Assembly: GCA_032717465.1 (NCBI GenBank)
Contig: CM064669.1
Span: 51,259,694-51,323,693, forward strand
Source: Coenobita brevimanus
Taxonomy: Eukaryota; Arthropoda; Malacostraca; Decapoda; Coenobitidae
Length of the DNA stretch: 64,000 nucleotides
Direction: 5' to 3'
Numbering within the stretch: the stretch's first letter is position 1; every line of letters begins with the position of its first letter. The position numbers were made by a program, and so were the translations under genes. Positions 56,459 to 64,000 of the stretch are shown here, one piece after another. The notes beneath the pieces were generated by a model that made no database searches, was not told the DNA's origin, and was given only the letters and a program-made list of their open reading frames with translations.

Positions 56459-59400
56459 TACAGCCCTTTCAATATGAATGCCTTATTTTTTGTATGCACG
56501 GAAGAAGACCCAAAGAGATGTGTGACGGCATGTAAGAGATGAGGGGTCATTGGCGGAGGGAAATACAGACTGAGGATGACAGTTCCAGAGTTGACCTGTT
56601 TCATACATGGATGAATTATACTCGTACTCTTACCTTTACCTCCTGGTGGTAGACGGGGGTGCCCATCGTCCACTTACTTCATGTAGTGCTGCCTACTTCT
56701 TCCTTCATGTCTGTCATTCTTTTTATGTCAGTCATTCTCTATTCCTATTTTCCCCATCCTTCCTGTCACTGTTTATTACCCTCCTTTCCACTTCAGATGG
56801 CTCTACACAGTGTCAAGCCAAACAGTTTCCTGTAACTCAGAAAATCATTTACCACGCTGGGTGGTAACCATATAGCCAAATAGCAAAGTGACGTGGAACC
56901 TACTGTGGTACCCCTGTTAACTGGGTGGAGAGACGTAAATCAGGCGTCCACCGGAACAAAACTTAAACATCCACACTGATCCCTGCACCTCGCTGTGGCG
57001 AAGCGCTGTCAGCCACATGGGAGCATCTGCACGGGACGGCTCTGCAGGGGTGGTTGATTGCCTGTGGTTAATGGGTCTGCTCGAAGAGACAGGCTGGGAT
57101 AGCACAACAACAACCACCTTAACATCCAAGGGTGGTTGGGGTTTATTGCTTAATGCCACCAGAAATGTCTGTTTTGAGTAGCCTAACCCAGGGCCCGTAT
57201 GTTCCTGACGGGATAATCAAGGGACTGGATGACTGACTGATGGATGGATGGATAAAATCTTTATCTTTCACAGACTCTACCAGATGTCCCCACCAAACGC
57301 GACAAATTGCTGAAGAAGAAGTATGACCTGGTGAACCTTAGAGACCTTCAGGAGTCTTTCTTCACTAATAATGTGGTAGGTAGACGGTCCTCTACACCTG
57401 TGAATTATTATTATTATTATAATTATTATTACTATTATTATTGGTTGTAGTAGTAGCCGTACAGTAGGTCCGTCTGAAGCCACTATCCTCCTTTCGGGGG
57501 GGATGGGGAAGTAGCCGAGGGGTGTTTTAACCAGGCAATGAATTCGCCTGGTTATATCGAAGCCACCACGTGAAGGCTTCCCTCACCACCACTTCCTTTC
57601 ACTGAGAATACTGGTAAAGATGGATCATCCTAACTACTATCTGTCCATCCATCCATCGGCCTATCTATCTACCCGTCTATCCATCTATCTATCTATCTAT
57701 CTGTCTATCTATCTATCTATCTCTATCTATCAGTCTAGCTTTTTATCTGACAAGGCTGCCTATCTATCTATCTGTCTGTCTTTCTAGCCATCTGGCTATA
57801 TCTATGTATCTATTTACCTATGTATCTATCTATCTATGTCTACCTTCCTACCTACCTACCTACCTACCTACATACATACATACCTGTCTGTCTATCTATA
57901 TATCTATCTGTATCTATCCATTCATCCATCTATCTATCCATCTATTAGTCTATCTATCTGTCTCTTTATCTTGCCGAGTCTGTCTGTCTGTCTGTCTATC
58001 TGTCTACAGCCAGACATCATGATCTTGGATCCAGTGGCCACAAATGAATCGCCTCCATGTCACCCTGTTCACCGCTGTCAGGCTGCCCTCTATACAACTC
58101 ACACACACCCATCCCTCATATGCTCTTCCGCCCCAGCCCTCCCCACTCATCTTCGGCCTCCTCCTTCCACCCCGTCCTTCCACCTCACTCTCATACACTC
58201 TCCAAGTCAGTCCTTCAATCTAACTGCTCTCCACCTCACTCACATACACTCTCCTAGTCAGTCTCTCAGTCCCCATACTCTACACATGGCCAAACCACCT
58301 CAAGGCACTGCTAATGTGTTTCAAAAGCTTCGCAGCAACGCCACAACGCTCCTTCACTTCATCATTAGTCGGAGATTTTCATTCTTTTGCAGCTTATATC
58401 CCAAAGCTCAGTGACAGTAAGACAATACTACCGCGCAGCATCCTTTCCATAGCACTTCTTCATGCCTAGCACCGTATTCTAGTGTTAATCTCGTGCTACA
58501 GTTCAATATTCATGATGGAGAGATAACAATTTTATGCCTCCACTCTGTTCACCTTAACTAGGAGTAAAATTCCCGCCTCTATACCATGAATGCTGAGCTG
58601 TAAGTAGAGATTAACAATAGATTATAGTGATTGCCAAGAAGTGGTTCCATGGAAGGGATTCTACCACTGAGCTACGGAAAATAAGCTGCAAAAGAACGAA
58701 AATCTCTGCCATAGTTACAATGCATGAACTGTAGTTGATTGTAATACAGCGCAGTAGAGAGAGATTTGAGAAAGACAAAATAAGGAAGTGAAGGAGCATT
58801 CAGTTGTTGCTATAGATGTTTTAAAGAACATTAGAAGTGCCTTCAGATGGGTTAGCCAGTTGGACAGAATAATGGATAATGAGACAAAGTAGAAGAGCGC
58901 AAATGATTAAGACAAAGGAATGGAATATATCGCATCTTAACTGAGTAACACTTCAACATTCATGATGAAGAGATAGAAAGTTTGCGCCTAAATAACGTGA
59001 GCAGACTGTTTGATATTTTAATGCCATACAACTCCAACAGGTGCAGTGGGACGTACTGCTTAATGAGCTGACGGGCAGAGACTTCGACATCGACATCACA
59101 AAGGTCCAGGTCTACTTCAAATCTGAGCTCGACAGTATATTTGAACTCCTCGAGGCAGAGATGAGGTACGCCTTGTATGTCGTGGATTTCTTAGTGTAGA
59201 CTTGATCCATCCACTCATGATCTGGTATTTTTTTTAAAGCTTCATGAAAGGCGTAGGGGCCCGGGGCTAGGCTTCTGTTTCTACATTTAAAGCGAGAGTA
59301 ACCAGCCTCATTCTTCAGGAAATGGTTTCATGAATTAACAAGAAACATAAGAGCATATGAAACAGAGAGGATAACTGCAGTAGGCCAGCTGTCTCATGCT

Positions 59401-60526
59401 AAGAAGCCCCTACAAAAGTGTGACTAAACAACTAGAATAAGACACGGATAACAAAGAAGAGTGCTCTCCCCCGCCCACCAAACCCTCCAGCTGAAGCCGA
59501 CTGGAAATAGCAGTATAGAATAACTGACACGGAAATATTACAGGAAACTGGAAAAGGAGAGGCCATGTAGCTCGTTACTCACTGTACAGTAGAGTGACCT
59601 TAAGCTTACACTACATTCAGTGAGTGGATGGTGAGTGCCTCCAGCTACCACTTTTCACCAGTCTAATCATAGACTTCTTAACCCACTCAACTTAATTAAC
59701 CTCATCCAACAAAGGCAGCGTCCACACCAGATGCATGCTGGCGCACGTGGGCGTTTGTGACTCAAAACTTCCGCCCACAACCACCTGCTCCAATAAGAAA
59801 ATCATTTACAACGCTGGGTGGTAACCATAGCCAAATAACGGGATGACGCGGAGCCTACTATGGTACCCCTGTTAACCGGGTGGAGAGACGCAAATCTATG
59901 GACGTGCCCTAAGGATCTCATTCATTTGTTGTTAGTTCTTACGTTTTTTTTCTTGCATTGCATACTTGTAAACTGATATACATAAACAGCACAAAGAGAT
60001 ATGAAACAGTTGATTTGTGATCATCATAAAATTCTCAGTACTCAGAGATTTTCTGTATTGTAAAATCTGAAGTCTCTAAAAATCATATTATCTACAGCCG
60101 TGAGCAAACGTTCGGCCTTCATTGTGTCCTCTCCTCCATGTTTTTCATTCTTTCCCAAGCGACAGAGAGTAGTCTTCCTTCTCATACTTTTTTGTTGTGT
60201 GCTTCATATTGCTGTCACATAAAAATAGCTCACGTAACACCTTCCATACCTCTCCTTCCTCCCCATGCAACGGAATATCCTTCTTTCTCATACTCTTTTG
60301 TTGTTTGCTTCATATGCTGTCATAAGAGTTGTTCAGGTAACACTTTCCATTGCCACAGCCGGCAGTGAAGCGTCAATGAACTTTTGGTCAATGCTGTAGA
60401 GTTGGCTACAACAAATGTATTCACCAATAGTCCTTGTTTTGGAGTTTAAATTGGCAACATGTCCTGAACAGCACCGAAACATTAAAGAGTAACAAGAATC
60501 TGTTATACAGTACAGTAGTAGCGGTA

Positions 60527-60565
<39 letters not shown>

Positions 60566-63326
60566 ATAGCCGCCCCAGGTTCCTCTGATATGTGAACCAT
60601 AGGGACTGCTAGCTGCTGTTCTCTTGCTCCTTCATTCCACCATCCTCCTTTTCGGGGATAGACAGGGAAGTGAGTGCTGATTGTATAACTGTCTTTTTTT
60701 AGAACCTCACTGAACAGTTGAACACTTTTTAGAACCTCGCTGAACGGTGGAACATTTTTTTAGAACCTCACTGAACAGTGGAACACTTTTTTTAGAATCT
60801 CGCTGAACTGCTGAACACTTCAAAGCCTCAAATGAACTGCTGAACAGTTTTTACAGCCTCGCTAAAGAGCTGAACATTTTTCCAGAGCCTCGAAGCATAG
60901 TTGAACACTTTATAGGACCTTGCTGAACAGCTGAACATCATTTAGAACCTGGGGTACAGTTGAAGAGTTTTAAGAGCCTCCTTGAGGAGTTGAAAATTTA
61001 ATAGAACCTGGGGGTACAGACGAACATTTCAGAACCTCGCTGAACAGTTGAGCCGTTTTTAGAACCTGGGGGTAGGCTACAGTTGAACACTTTATAACCT
61101 CGCTGAACAGATGAACATTTTTTAGAACCTTGGGGTACAGTTGAACACTTTAGAACTTCGCTGAACAGTTTACATTCGTTTTTAGAACCCCGCTGAACAA
61201 CTGAATACTCACTGAACAGTTGAACACTTTCCTCTCCTCACGGCAGTGACCCCACCACAATACAAAACATGCTGCTCCTCATGTGGACCGACTACCTATA
61301 CACAAACTTAGTGGAGCCAGTCGGTAGTCCACTGGGATCCCCTGAGTACTGCTACAACGCTGCCGTCACCCTGATGCCAGACTACACCGCCTATCTCTAC
61401 CTCAACAGCTTCTCCGACCTCAGCGACAAGAATACTGTGGTACGTCATTCACCAATGTCAGCCTTATTTTTTTCTTTTTCTTTTTCAAATTACCTCCGTC
61501 AACGAAGTTGGAGGAGGTTATGTATTCACCTATGTTTGTCTGTTTGTTTGTCCACGCGATATCTCCAAAAGTTCTCAGTGAATTTCAATGAAATTTTGTG
61601 GATGAGAGTGCCATGGGTTAAGGAACAATTGATTAAATTTGGGGGAGGATCCGGATCCTATGTATTCCACACATCTCCACGGATCCGGATCCGGATCCTT
61701 TTTAATGCCAATGGCATAGGAGGAGGTATGCGCTGTCTGAGTGCCTTCTATTTTCTTTCTTTTTTTATGTGTTGACTCTGAGCATGGGGTTAACACCCCT
61801 CTCCCTAAGACTCAGCAGTCCTCCTACATATTATACTTCATAGCTTAGTCTTGGGGTGGAGAGGGATGGCTTTACGTGGTGGCGCCGATATAGCTGGGCG
61901 GTCAACCTTCCTGAATTCCCTCCCTTGTTCCCTCAAAGGTGTATGGTGGTGCTGGATTCACATTCAGGCGAACCTGGGGCGACAACAACAACAACAACGA
62001 CACCACCACCACCACCACCACCACCACCACTTCCAGAAGCTAGTCTATCCGGAATCCACTTTCAGATTGAGCAAATGATGAATACAAGCATGGACGTAGC
62101 CATCGAAATGATAGAAAGACGTGGCAATCCGGAAGAGACCGAGGGACTGATAAAAAAACTGAAGATGATGAAAGGCAAAACTGTCAGCCAAGAAATCGTC
62201 ACCAAATTGTCTGAGAACTTGCAGGTGGGATATAAATACTTGTACTGGATATGAGTTCTTTGTGAGGATCATGTGCAGCTTACGCAGAGAGACAGACAGG
62301 GAAATAAGGAAGTGAAGGAGCGTTGTGGTGTTAATCTGGAAGTGATTGAGGGCGTTAGGGAAAATACTCTGAGATGGTTTGGCCATGCGGAGAGGATGGA
62401 GAATGAGGGGATGACTAGAGCACTGAGGTGGAGGATAGGAGGAGGAGGTGGAGGAGGGAGAAACTGAGGATGAGATAGAAGGAAGGAGTGGAGAGACACG
62501 AGAAAGTGTGAGCTTGAGGGAGGGTAGCCTGATGGCGGAGGACAGAATAACATGGAGGCGACTTTTTTTTTTTTTTTTTCCTGACCATCCCCTACGGAAT
62601 TAAGGCCTCTGGCTATAGGTAGGTACTGCAGATTGTTTTCATCCCATGCTCTTAATTATGAGGTAGGAATGACTCTCCTTGGTTACTATAAAAAAAAAAA
62701 TAGTCAGATTTAACCTCCAATATGACTACTCTTGGTCCTCAGGTAAGTTGAGAAGGGGCTACAGACCCATGTCAGGTGAAAAGAAACCGACTACAGTCAT
62801 CACGTCAGTCTTAGGCCGCCTCCACATCAAACACTTGCTGGTGCGGGCGGGACTTTAGCATCACTGGAACCCGTGGAAGTTTCACTCACGCCCGCCTGTG
62901 TCCAGTGGGGCAACTTGTACGGGTTTCAGTGATGCAAAACTCTACCAGCACCGCCAGCACCCGCAAGCATTCGGTGTGGATGCAACTTTACTCAACTCAA
63001 CTCATTTAGGATGAAATACTAAAATATCTGCTTGGTCATTGCTACTGGATTTGCCCTTTTTTCTTTCTTTCTTTCTTTTTTTTCTTTTTTTTTGTTTTGT
63101 TTGAACAATGGATCAAGGATCAACGTCCCAGTTCAAGATCAACTTTTAAAATTGTTATCCGATTTAAATCAAACATTGCAGAAGGGTTTAGGGTAAGGCA
63201 AGGATAGAGGGACTGGGTTTTAAAGACAATGGGTCAAATGCCAAGGTCTCAGGCAAGGATCAAAGGTCAAGTTCACAGGGTAGGATCAGTCAAAACAACT
63301 TAATAATGATGATGATGAAGTTTATG

Positions 63327-63379
<53 letters not shown>

Positions 63380-63506
63380 CGTTGCAGGCGAGCCATCTTA
63401 ACTTAACGGGGGATGACTTTCTACACAACACCAATCTGCTGCTGAAACGGAACCGGGAGCTGATGTATGATATGTATGAACGCACACCCCAGGAGGAAAT
63501 TACATG
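51451..63506 (+). CDS. M13-family metallopeptidase (neprilysin/ECE-like) with mucin stalk, 5' 12 exons
   Basis: Twelve exons totalling 2,234 nt (744 codons plus 2 nt) join without a phase conflict. Seen: cytosolic tail residues 1-9, hydrophobic anchor 10-28, a Thr/Ser/Pro stalk ~39-257, Cys261/Cys266, PCQDFYQYACG at 284-294, then a helical ectodomain with N-glycosylation sequons. The M13 N-terminal signature is a Cys pair followed by PCxDFYxYACG; members are type II membrane zinc peptidases that cut small extracellular peptides. The gene runs off the window before HExxH and ExxxD, so activity cannot be judged. The start is the first ATG after an in-frame TGA at 51406. Introns are crowded with satellites and LINE/SINE copies. 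Confidence 0.92.
51728..52385 (+). CDS. M13 peptidase exon 2: mucin-like Thr/Ser/Pro stalk
   Basis: 658 nt (219 codons plus 1) after acceptor ctatttttag. It begins EQGKSRQGLTGVLTESP and continues as Thr runs broken by Pro, Ala and Ser, with short acidic islands such as ERPEEEITPSSES and EEGFVEENTT; it ends GLIPREEE before donor g|gtaagt. Composition predicts dense O-glycosylation and an extended stalk lifting the peptidase domain off the membrane. Codons mix ACC, ACA and ACT, so this is not a pure microsatellite. Other M13 enzymes have only a short linker here. Confidence 0.85.
52386..52635. repeat. (GTA)n/(GCA)n/(GGA)n tract starting at the exon 2 donor
   Basis: GTAGTAGTAG, then GCAGCAGCAG and GAGGAGGAGG fill the first 240 bp of intron 2 directly from the donor gtaagtggtggtagtag. 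Confidence 0.85.
52895..52980 (+). CDS. M13 peptidase exon 3: start of the M13 N-terminal domain
   Basis: 86 nt; acceptor actatttcag|ag, donor tgccag|gtgagt. It reads EDVCLTPPCKSLAARM, then LHMMDHTGVHPCQ. The CxxxxC pair, the MD and the PC are the expected beginning of the M13 ectodomain. A minus-strand LINE tail starts about 50 nt after the donor. Confidence 0.93.
53030..53335 (-). mobile_element. LINE family 1 3' end in peptidase intron 3
   Basis: Minus strand encodes VIESVKRSTLRCFGHVGRM, then EDERLTGRVIVNEVEEG and GKGRPRMRWKDGVGRYMREG; its end is GATTGAGGCGCCTGGCTATA. Inserted antisense 50 nt after the exon-3 donor. Confidence 0.85.
53871..53961 (+). CDS. M13 peptidase exon 4: DFYQYACG signature
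   Basis: 91 nt after acceptor cacctacag. It reads DFYQYACGNVLDNQFL, then QPMDRKKITEKYIH, donor catg|gtgagt. DFYxYACG is the family hallmark. Most members continue GGW or GxW; here GNVL replaces it. Confidence 0.93.
54262..54472 (+). CDS. M13 peptidase exon 5
   Basis: 211 nt; acceptor ccccactag, donor gagctt|gtaagt. It reads ERLLRIDQADGILGPLKTYY, DSCRNHLTTNSTKRKE, and ends ILARMMKMSL across the junction. YDSC corresponds to the YxxC of M13 (y-x-S-C-m/r). NST is a sequon. The last ~20 nt of this exon plus its donor are repeated five times in the next intron. Confidence 0.92.
54456..54805. repeat. tandem array derived from the exon 5 end and its donor
   Basis: Six units of ~50-75 bp starting with exon 5's own ATGATGAAGATGAGCTT|GTAAGT; later units read GATGAAAATGAGCTT followed by altered donors. 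See findings. Confidence 0.82.
55080..55372. repeat. CACCACACAGCCCCCG minisatellite ending in an exon acceptor
   Basis: A 16-bp unit (CACCACACAGCCCCCG), perfect at 55130-55195 and degenerate elsewhere, leads into exon 6, whose acceptor CACACAG is itself a unit piece. Confidence 0.85.
55370..55583 (+). CDS. M13 peptidase exon 6
   Basis: 214 nt; donor ctg|gttagt. It reads FTPFFDLRLDVSDMEPSKF, VLKLTPPLGQTLLSDD, and EYNITDAYGDYKHCL. PLFxxxVxxD followed by L.L.PP is typical M13 (usually L.L.QPGLxLP), and Y.DY is also conserved. The acceptor used (cacacag|c at 55369) lies inside a CACCACACAGCCCCCG minisatellite whose every unit offers a cag, so the exact start could shift; 55370 keeps phase and restores Phe across the junction. 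Confidence 0.85.
56163..56324 (+). CDS. M13 peptidase exon 7
   Basis: 162 nt, phase 0 to 0; acceptor acggttgcag, donor ttggct|gtaagt. It reads ETAGTQKKFERMKEAV, RDLDLMQHITNETVRE, and ends FFYEGDSGLLA. Helical, one sequon (NET). Followed by a long GC/CA microsatellite (56377-56453). Confidence 0.9.
56805..57255 (+). mobile_element. SINE family B, rearranged copy
   Basis: 'gccaaacagtttcctgtaac' and 'ccacgctgggtggtaaccat' (56815-56870), then unrelated text, then 'aagggtggttggggtttatt' to GATGGATGGATGG just before peptidase exon 8. Partial relatives lie at 55895-56025 (+), 59225-59330 (-), 59790-59900 (+), 50440-50570 (-), 7540-7605 (-) and 6230-6365 (-). Confidence 0.65.
57274..57375 (+). CDS. 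M13 peptidase exon 8
   Basis: 102 nt, phase 0 to 0; acceptor atctttcacag, donor aatgtg|gtaggt. It reads TLPDVPTKRDKLLKKKYDLV, then NLRDLQESFFTNNV. The pattern YNLVTLxELQ(...) is the M13 segment before the conserved W. A SINE copy with a GGAT tail ends immediately upstream. Confidence 0.9.
57650..57990. repeat. (TCTA)n/(TACC)n/(TCTG)n microsatellite
   Basis: Tetranucleotides TCTA, TACC, TACA and TCTG in blocks for 340 bp, continuous with the tail of a minus-strand LINE copy. Confidence 0.85.
57990..58350 (-). mobile_element. LINE family 1 3' end with expanded tetranucleotide tail
   Basis: Minus strand: '...tgaggtggtttggccatgtg', 'agtgtatgtgagtgaggtgg', 'attcatttgtggccactgg', 'atgtctggctgtagacagat'. 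The tail runs on as a ~330-bp (TAGA/CAGA/TAGG)n microsatellite at 57650-57990 (plus-strand TCTA/TCTG/TACC), suggesting the microsatellite grew from the LINE tail. Confidence 0.8.
58740..58905 (+). mobile_element. LINE family 1, very diverged 3' fragment
   Basis: 'acaaaataaggaagtgaagg', 'agcattcagttgttgctata', 'gatgggttagccagttggac' and 'agaataatggataatgagac' follow the order of the family end (NEEVKERC...RWFGHVERM-ENE). Confidence 0.5.
59041..59165 (+). CDS. M13 peptidase exon 9
   Basis: 125 nt; acceptor actccaacag, donor atgag|gtacgc. It reads VQWDVLLNELTGRDFDIDI, then VYFKSELDSIFELLEAEM. W-L..L matches the M13 W..YLN segment. A second acceptor six bases later (gtgcag) would drop only Val-Gln, keeping phase. 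Confidence 0.88.
60690..61235. repeat. ~30-bp minisatellite TTTTTAGAACCTCGCTGAACAGTTGAACAC
   Basis: About 17 degenerate units with core TTTTTAGAACCTCGCTGAAC and AGTTGAACA fill the last 550 bp of intron 9 up to ~10 bp before the exon 10 acceptor. Confidence 0.85.
61247..61439 (+). CDS. M13 peptidase exon 10
   Basis: 193 nt; acceptor cacggcag|t, donor actgtg|gtacgt. It reads SDPTTIQNMLLLMWTDYL, YTNLVEPVGSPLGSPEYCYN, then DYTAYLYLNSFSDLSDKNTV. 'Tiqnyl.W' and the Cys in 'R...C......mp.a....y' are M13 landmarks. The usual Arg before the Cys is replaced by Glu-Tyr. The exon follows a ~550-bp minisatellite directly. Confidence 0.92.
61485..61725 (+). repeat. widespread 'GGAGGAGGTTATGT' type interspersed repeat
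   Basis: 'caaagttggaggaggttatg'-like start, 'tgtttgtctgtttgtttgtc', 'gtgaatttcaatgaaatttt', 'gaggatccggatcc' twice. I recall similar sequences with GGATCCGGATCC ends as interspersed repeats in many aquatic animals; the class is not certain. It lies in peptidase intron 10. Confidence 0.5.
62066..62224 (+). CDS. M13 peptidase exon 11
   Basis: 159 nt, phase 0 to 0; acceptor cactttcag, donor ttgcag|gtggga. It reads IEQMMNTSMDVAIEMIERR, then GNPEETEGLIKKLKMMKGK, and ends VTKLSENLQ. This is the amphipathic helix pair preceding the conserved Y...N segment. An upstream in-frame stretch (poly-Thr/poly-Pro from a CAC repeat) is open but was excluded because a clean acceptor lies at 62065 and the extension has no family counterpart. 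Confidence 0.85.
62275..62625 (+). mobile_element. LINE family 1 3' end in peptidase intron 11
   Basis: Encodes NKEVKERCGVNLEVIEGV, RENTLRWFGHAERMENEG, then loses frame in GGAGGA repeats; the end is TTAAGGCCTCTGGCTATAGG. A 20-base T run interrupts it at 62563. Confidence 0.82.
63388..63506 (+). CDS. M13 peptidase exon 12 (last in window)
   Basis: 119 nt; acceptor atcgttgcag, donor acatg|gtgagt. It reads ASHLNLTGDDFLHNTNLL, then LKRNRELMYDMYERTPQEEI and T plus a split Trp. 'l.l....f..N.......' followed by W is the segment just before VNAYY and the catalytic region in M13. A (TAA)n tract of about 54 bp lies 8 bp before the acceptor. Confidence 0.92.
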
Positions 63507-63604
63507 GTGAGTGGATGGTAGAGACACAGGAAAAACATTGTGCTCCCAAAGTTTATTTGTGTTCTAATATAGCAACCACAGACGATTTTATACTTTTTAA
63601 GGCA

Positions 63605-63975
63605 TATTTTCCGAACTGAGGGGAGATTTTTCAAACAGATTTTTCGAACTGAGGGGAGATTTCTCGAACTGAGGGGAGATTTTTCGAACAGATTTTTCGA
63701 ACTGAGGGGAGATTTCTCGAACTGAGAGCAAATTTTCTTTTTTATTTGTGGGAGATTTTTTGGAGTGAAGGGAGATTTTATACACCTTACGGAGATTTTT
63801 CGGAGTGAACGGAGATTTTATATACTTTACGGAGATTTTTCGCATTGAGGGGGATTTTTCGAAATAGGGGAGATTTTAAAAATGGGATTTTTTTTTTTTT
63901 TTACTGGAGGAGAAAGCTTTTTTGAACTGAGGGAAATTTTTCAAACTGGGAAGATTTTTTTGAACTAAGGGAACA
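63605..63975. repeat. ~20-bp repeat GGGGAGATTTTTCGAACTGA
   Basis: About 14 units of GGGGAGATTTTTCGAACTGA with variants (TCTCGAACTGA, CGGAGTGAA) in intron 12. Confidence 0.85.
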
Positions 63976-64000
63976 GACACACCCTTCATTACTTCTTTCA

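Noticed and set aside
61856..62065. In-frame poly-Thr/poly-Pro extension of peptidase exon 11
   Set aside because: Derived from a CAC microsatellite; a clean acceptor at 62065 restores phase and the M13 alignment without it.

Overview
This is eukaryotic, intron-rich animal DNA with very heavy simple-sequence content and many retroposon fragments. Two protein-coding genes on the + strand could be assembled exon by exon with every splice phase agreeing. The protein families point to an arthropod. The dense microsatellites, minisatellites and LINE/SINE debris are typical of a decapod crustacean; the species is inference, not something read directly. No prokaryotic features (operons, ribosome binding sites, CRISPR) are present.

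Layout. (1) 2,027-22,268: the 3' part of a ced-6/GULP1 engulfment-adaptor gene, six exons giving the last 323 residues; the 5' end of the gene is outside the window. Its 11.6-kb last intron holds a ~4.2-kb polypyrimidine/polypurine satellite (13.87-18.03 kb) in which the purine strand switches at ~14.6 kb, plus nested transposons and a hairpin-forming minisatellite. (2) 22.3-27.8 kb: AT-rich, repeat-poor DNA, at least partly ced-6 3' UTR/flank. (3) 26.9-29.3 kb: a run of DNA-transposon derivatives (pogo-like MITE, a piggyBac-like element flanked by TTAA, another pogo-like MITE). (4) 30-50 kb: no assembled gene. It contains a 2.1-kb decayed LINE, many short copies of the same LINE's 3' end with (TAGA)n tails, three tRNA-derived SINE families, a hAT-like insertion inside a LINE tail, several minisatellites, and a few orphan exon-like segments. 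(5) 51,451 to the end: an M13 (neprilysin/ECE-type) metallopeptidase gene. Twelve exons give residues 1-744: a short cytosolic tail, a signal anchor, an unusually long Thr/Ser/Pro mucin-like stalk, and most of the N-terminal M13 domain. The zinc-binding catalytic half lies beyond the window.

The most unusual signals are: the strand-switching 4.2-kb purine satellite inside ced-6; two places in the peptidase gene where an exon end plus its splice donor has been tandemly copied into the following intron (51.5-51.7 kb and 54.46-54.80 kb); a splice acceptor created by a minisatellite unit (55.1-55.37 kb); a 219-residue mucin stalk encoded by one exon; nested transposons whose target sites can be read to the base; and a dispersed ~120-bp repeat with no protein-coding content.
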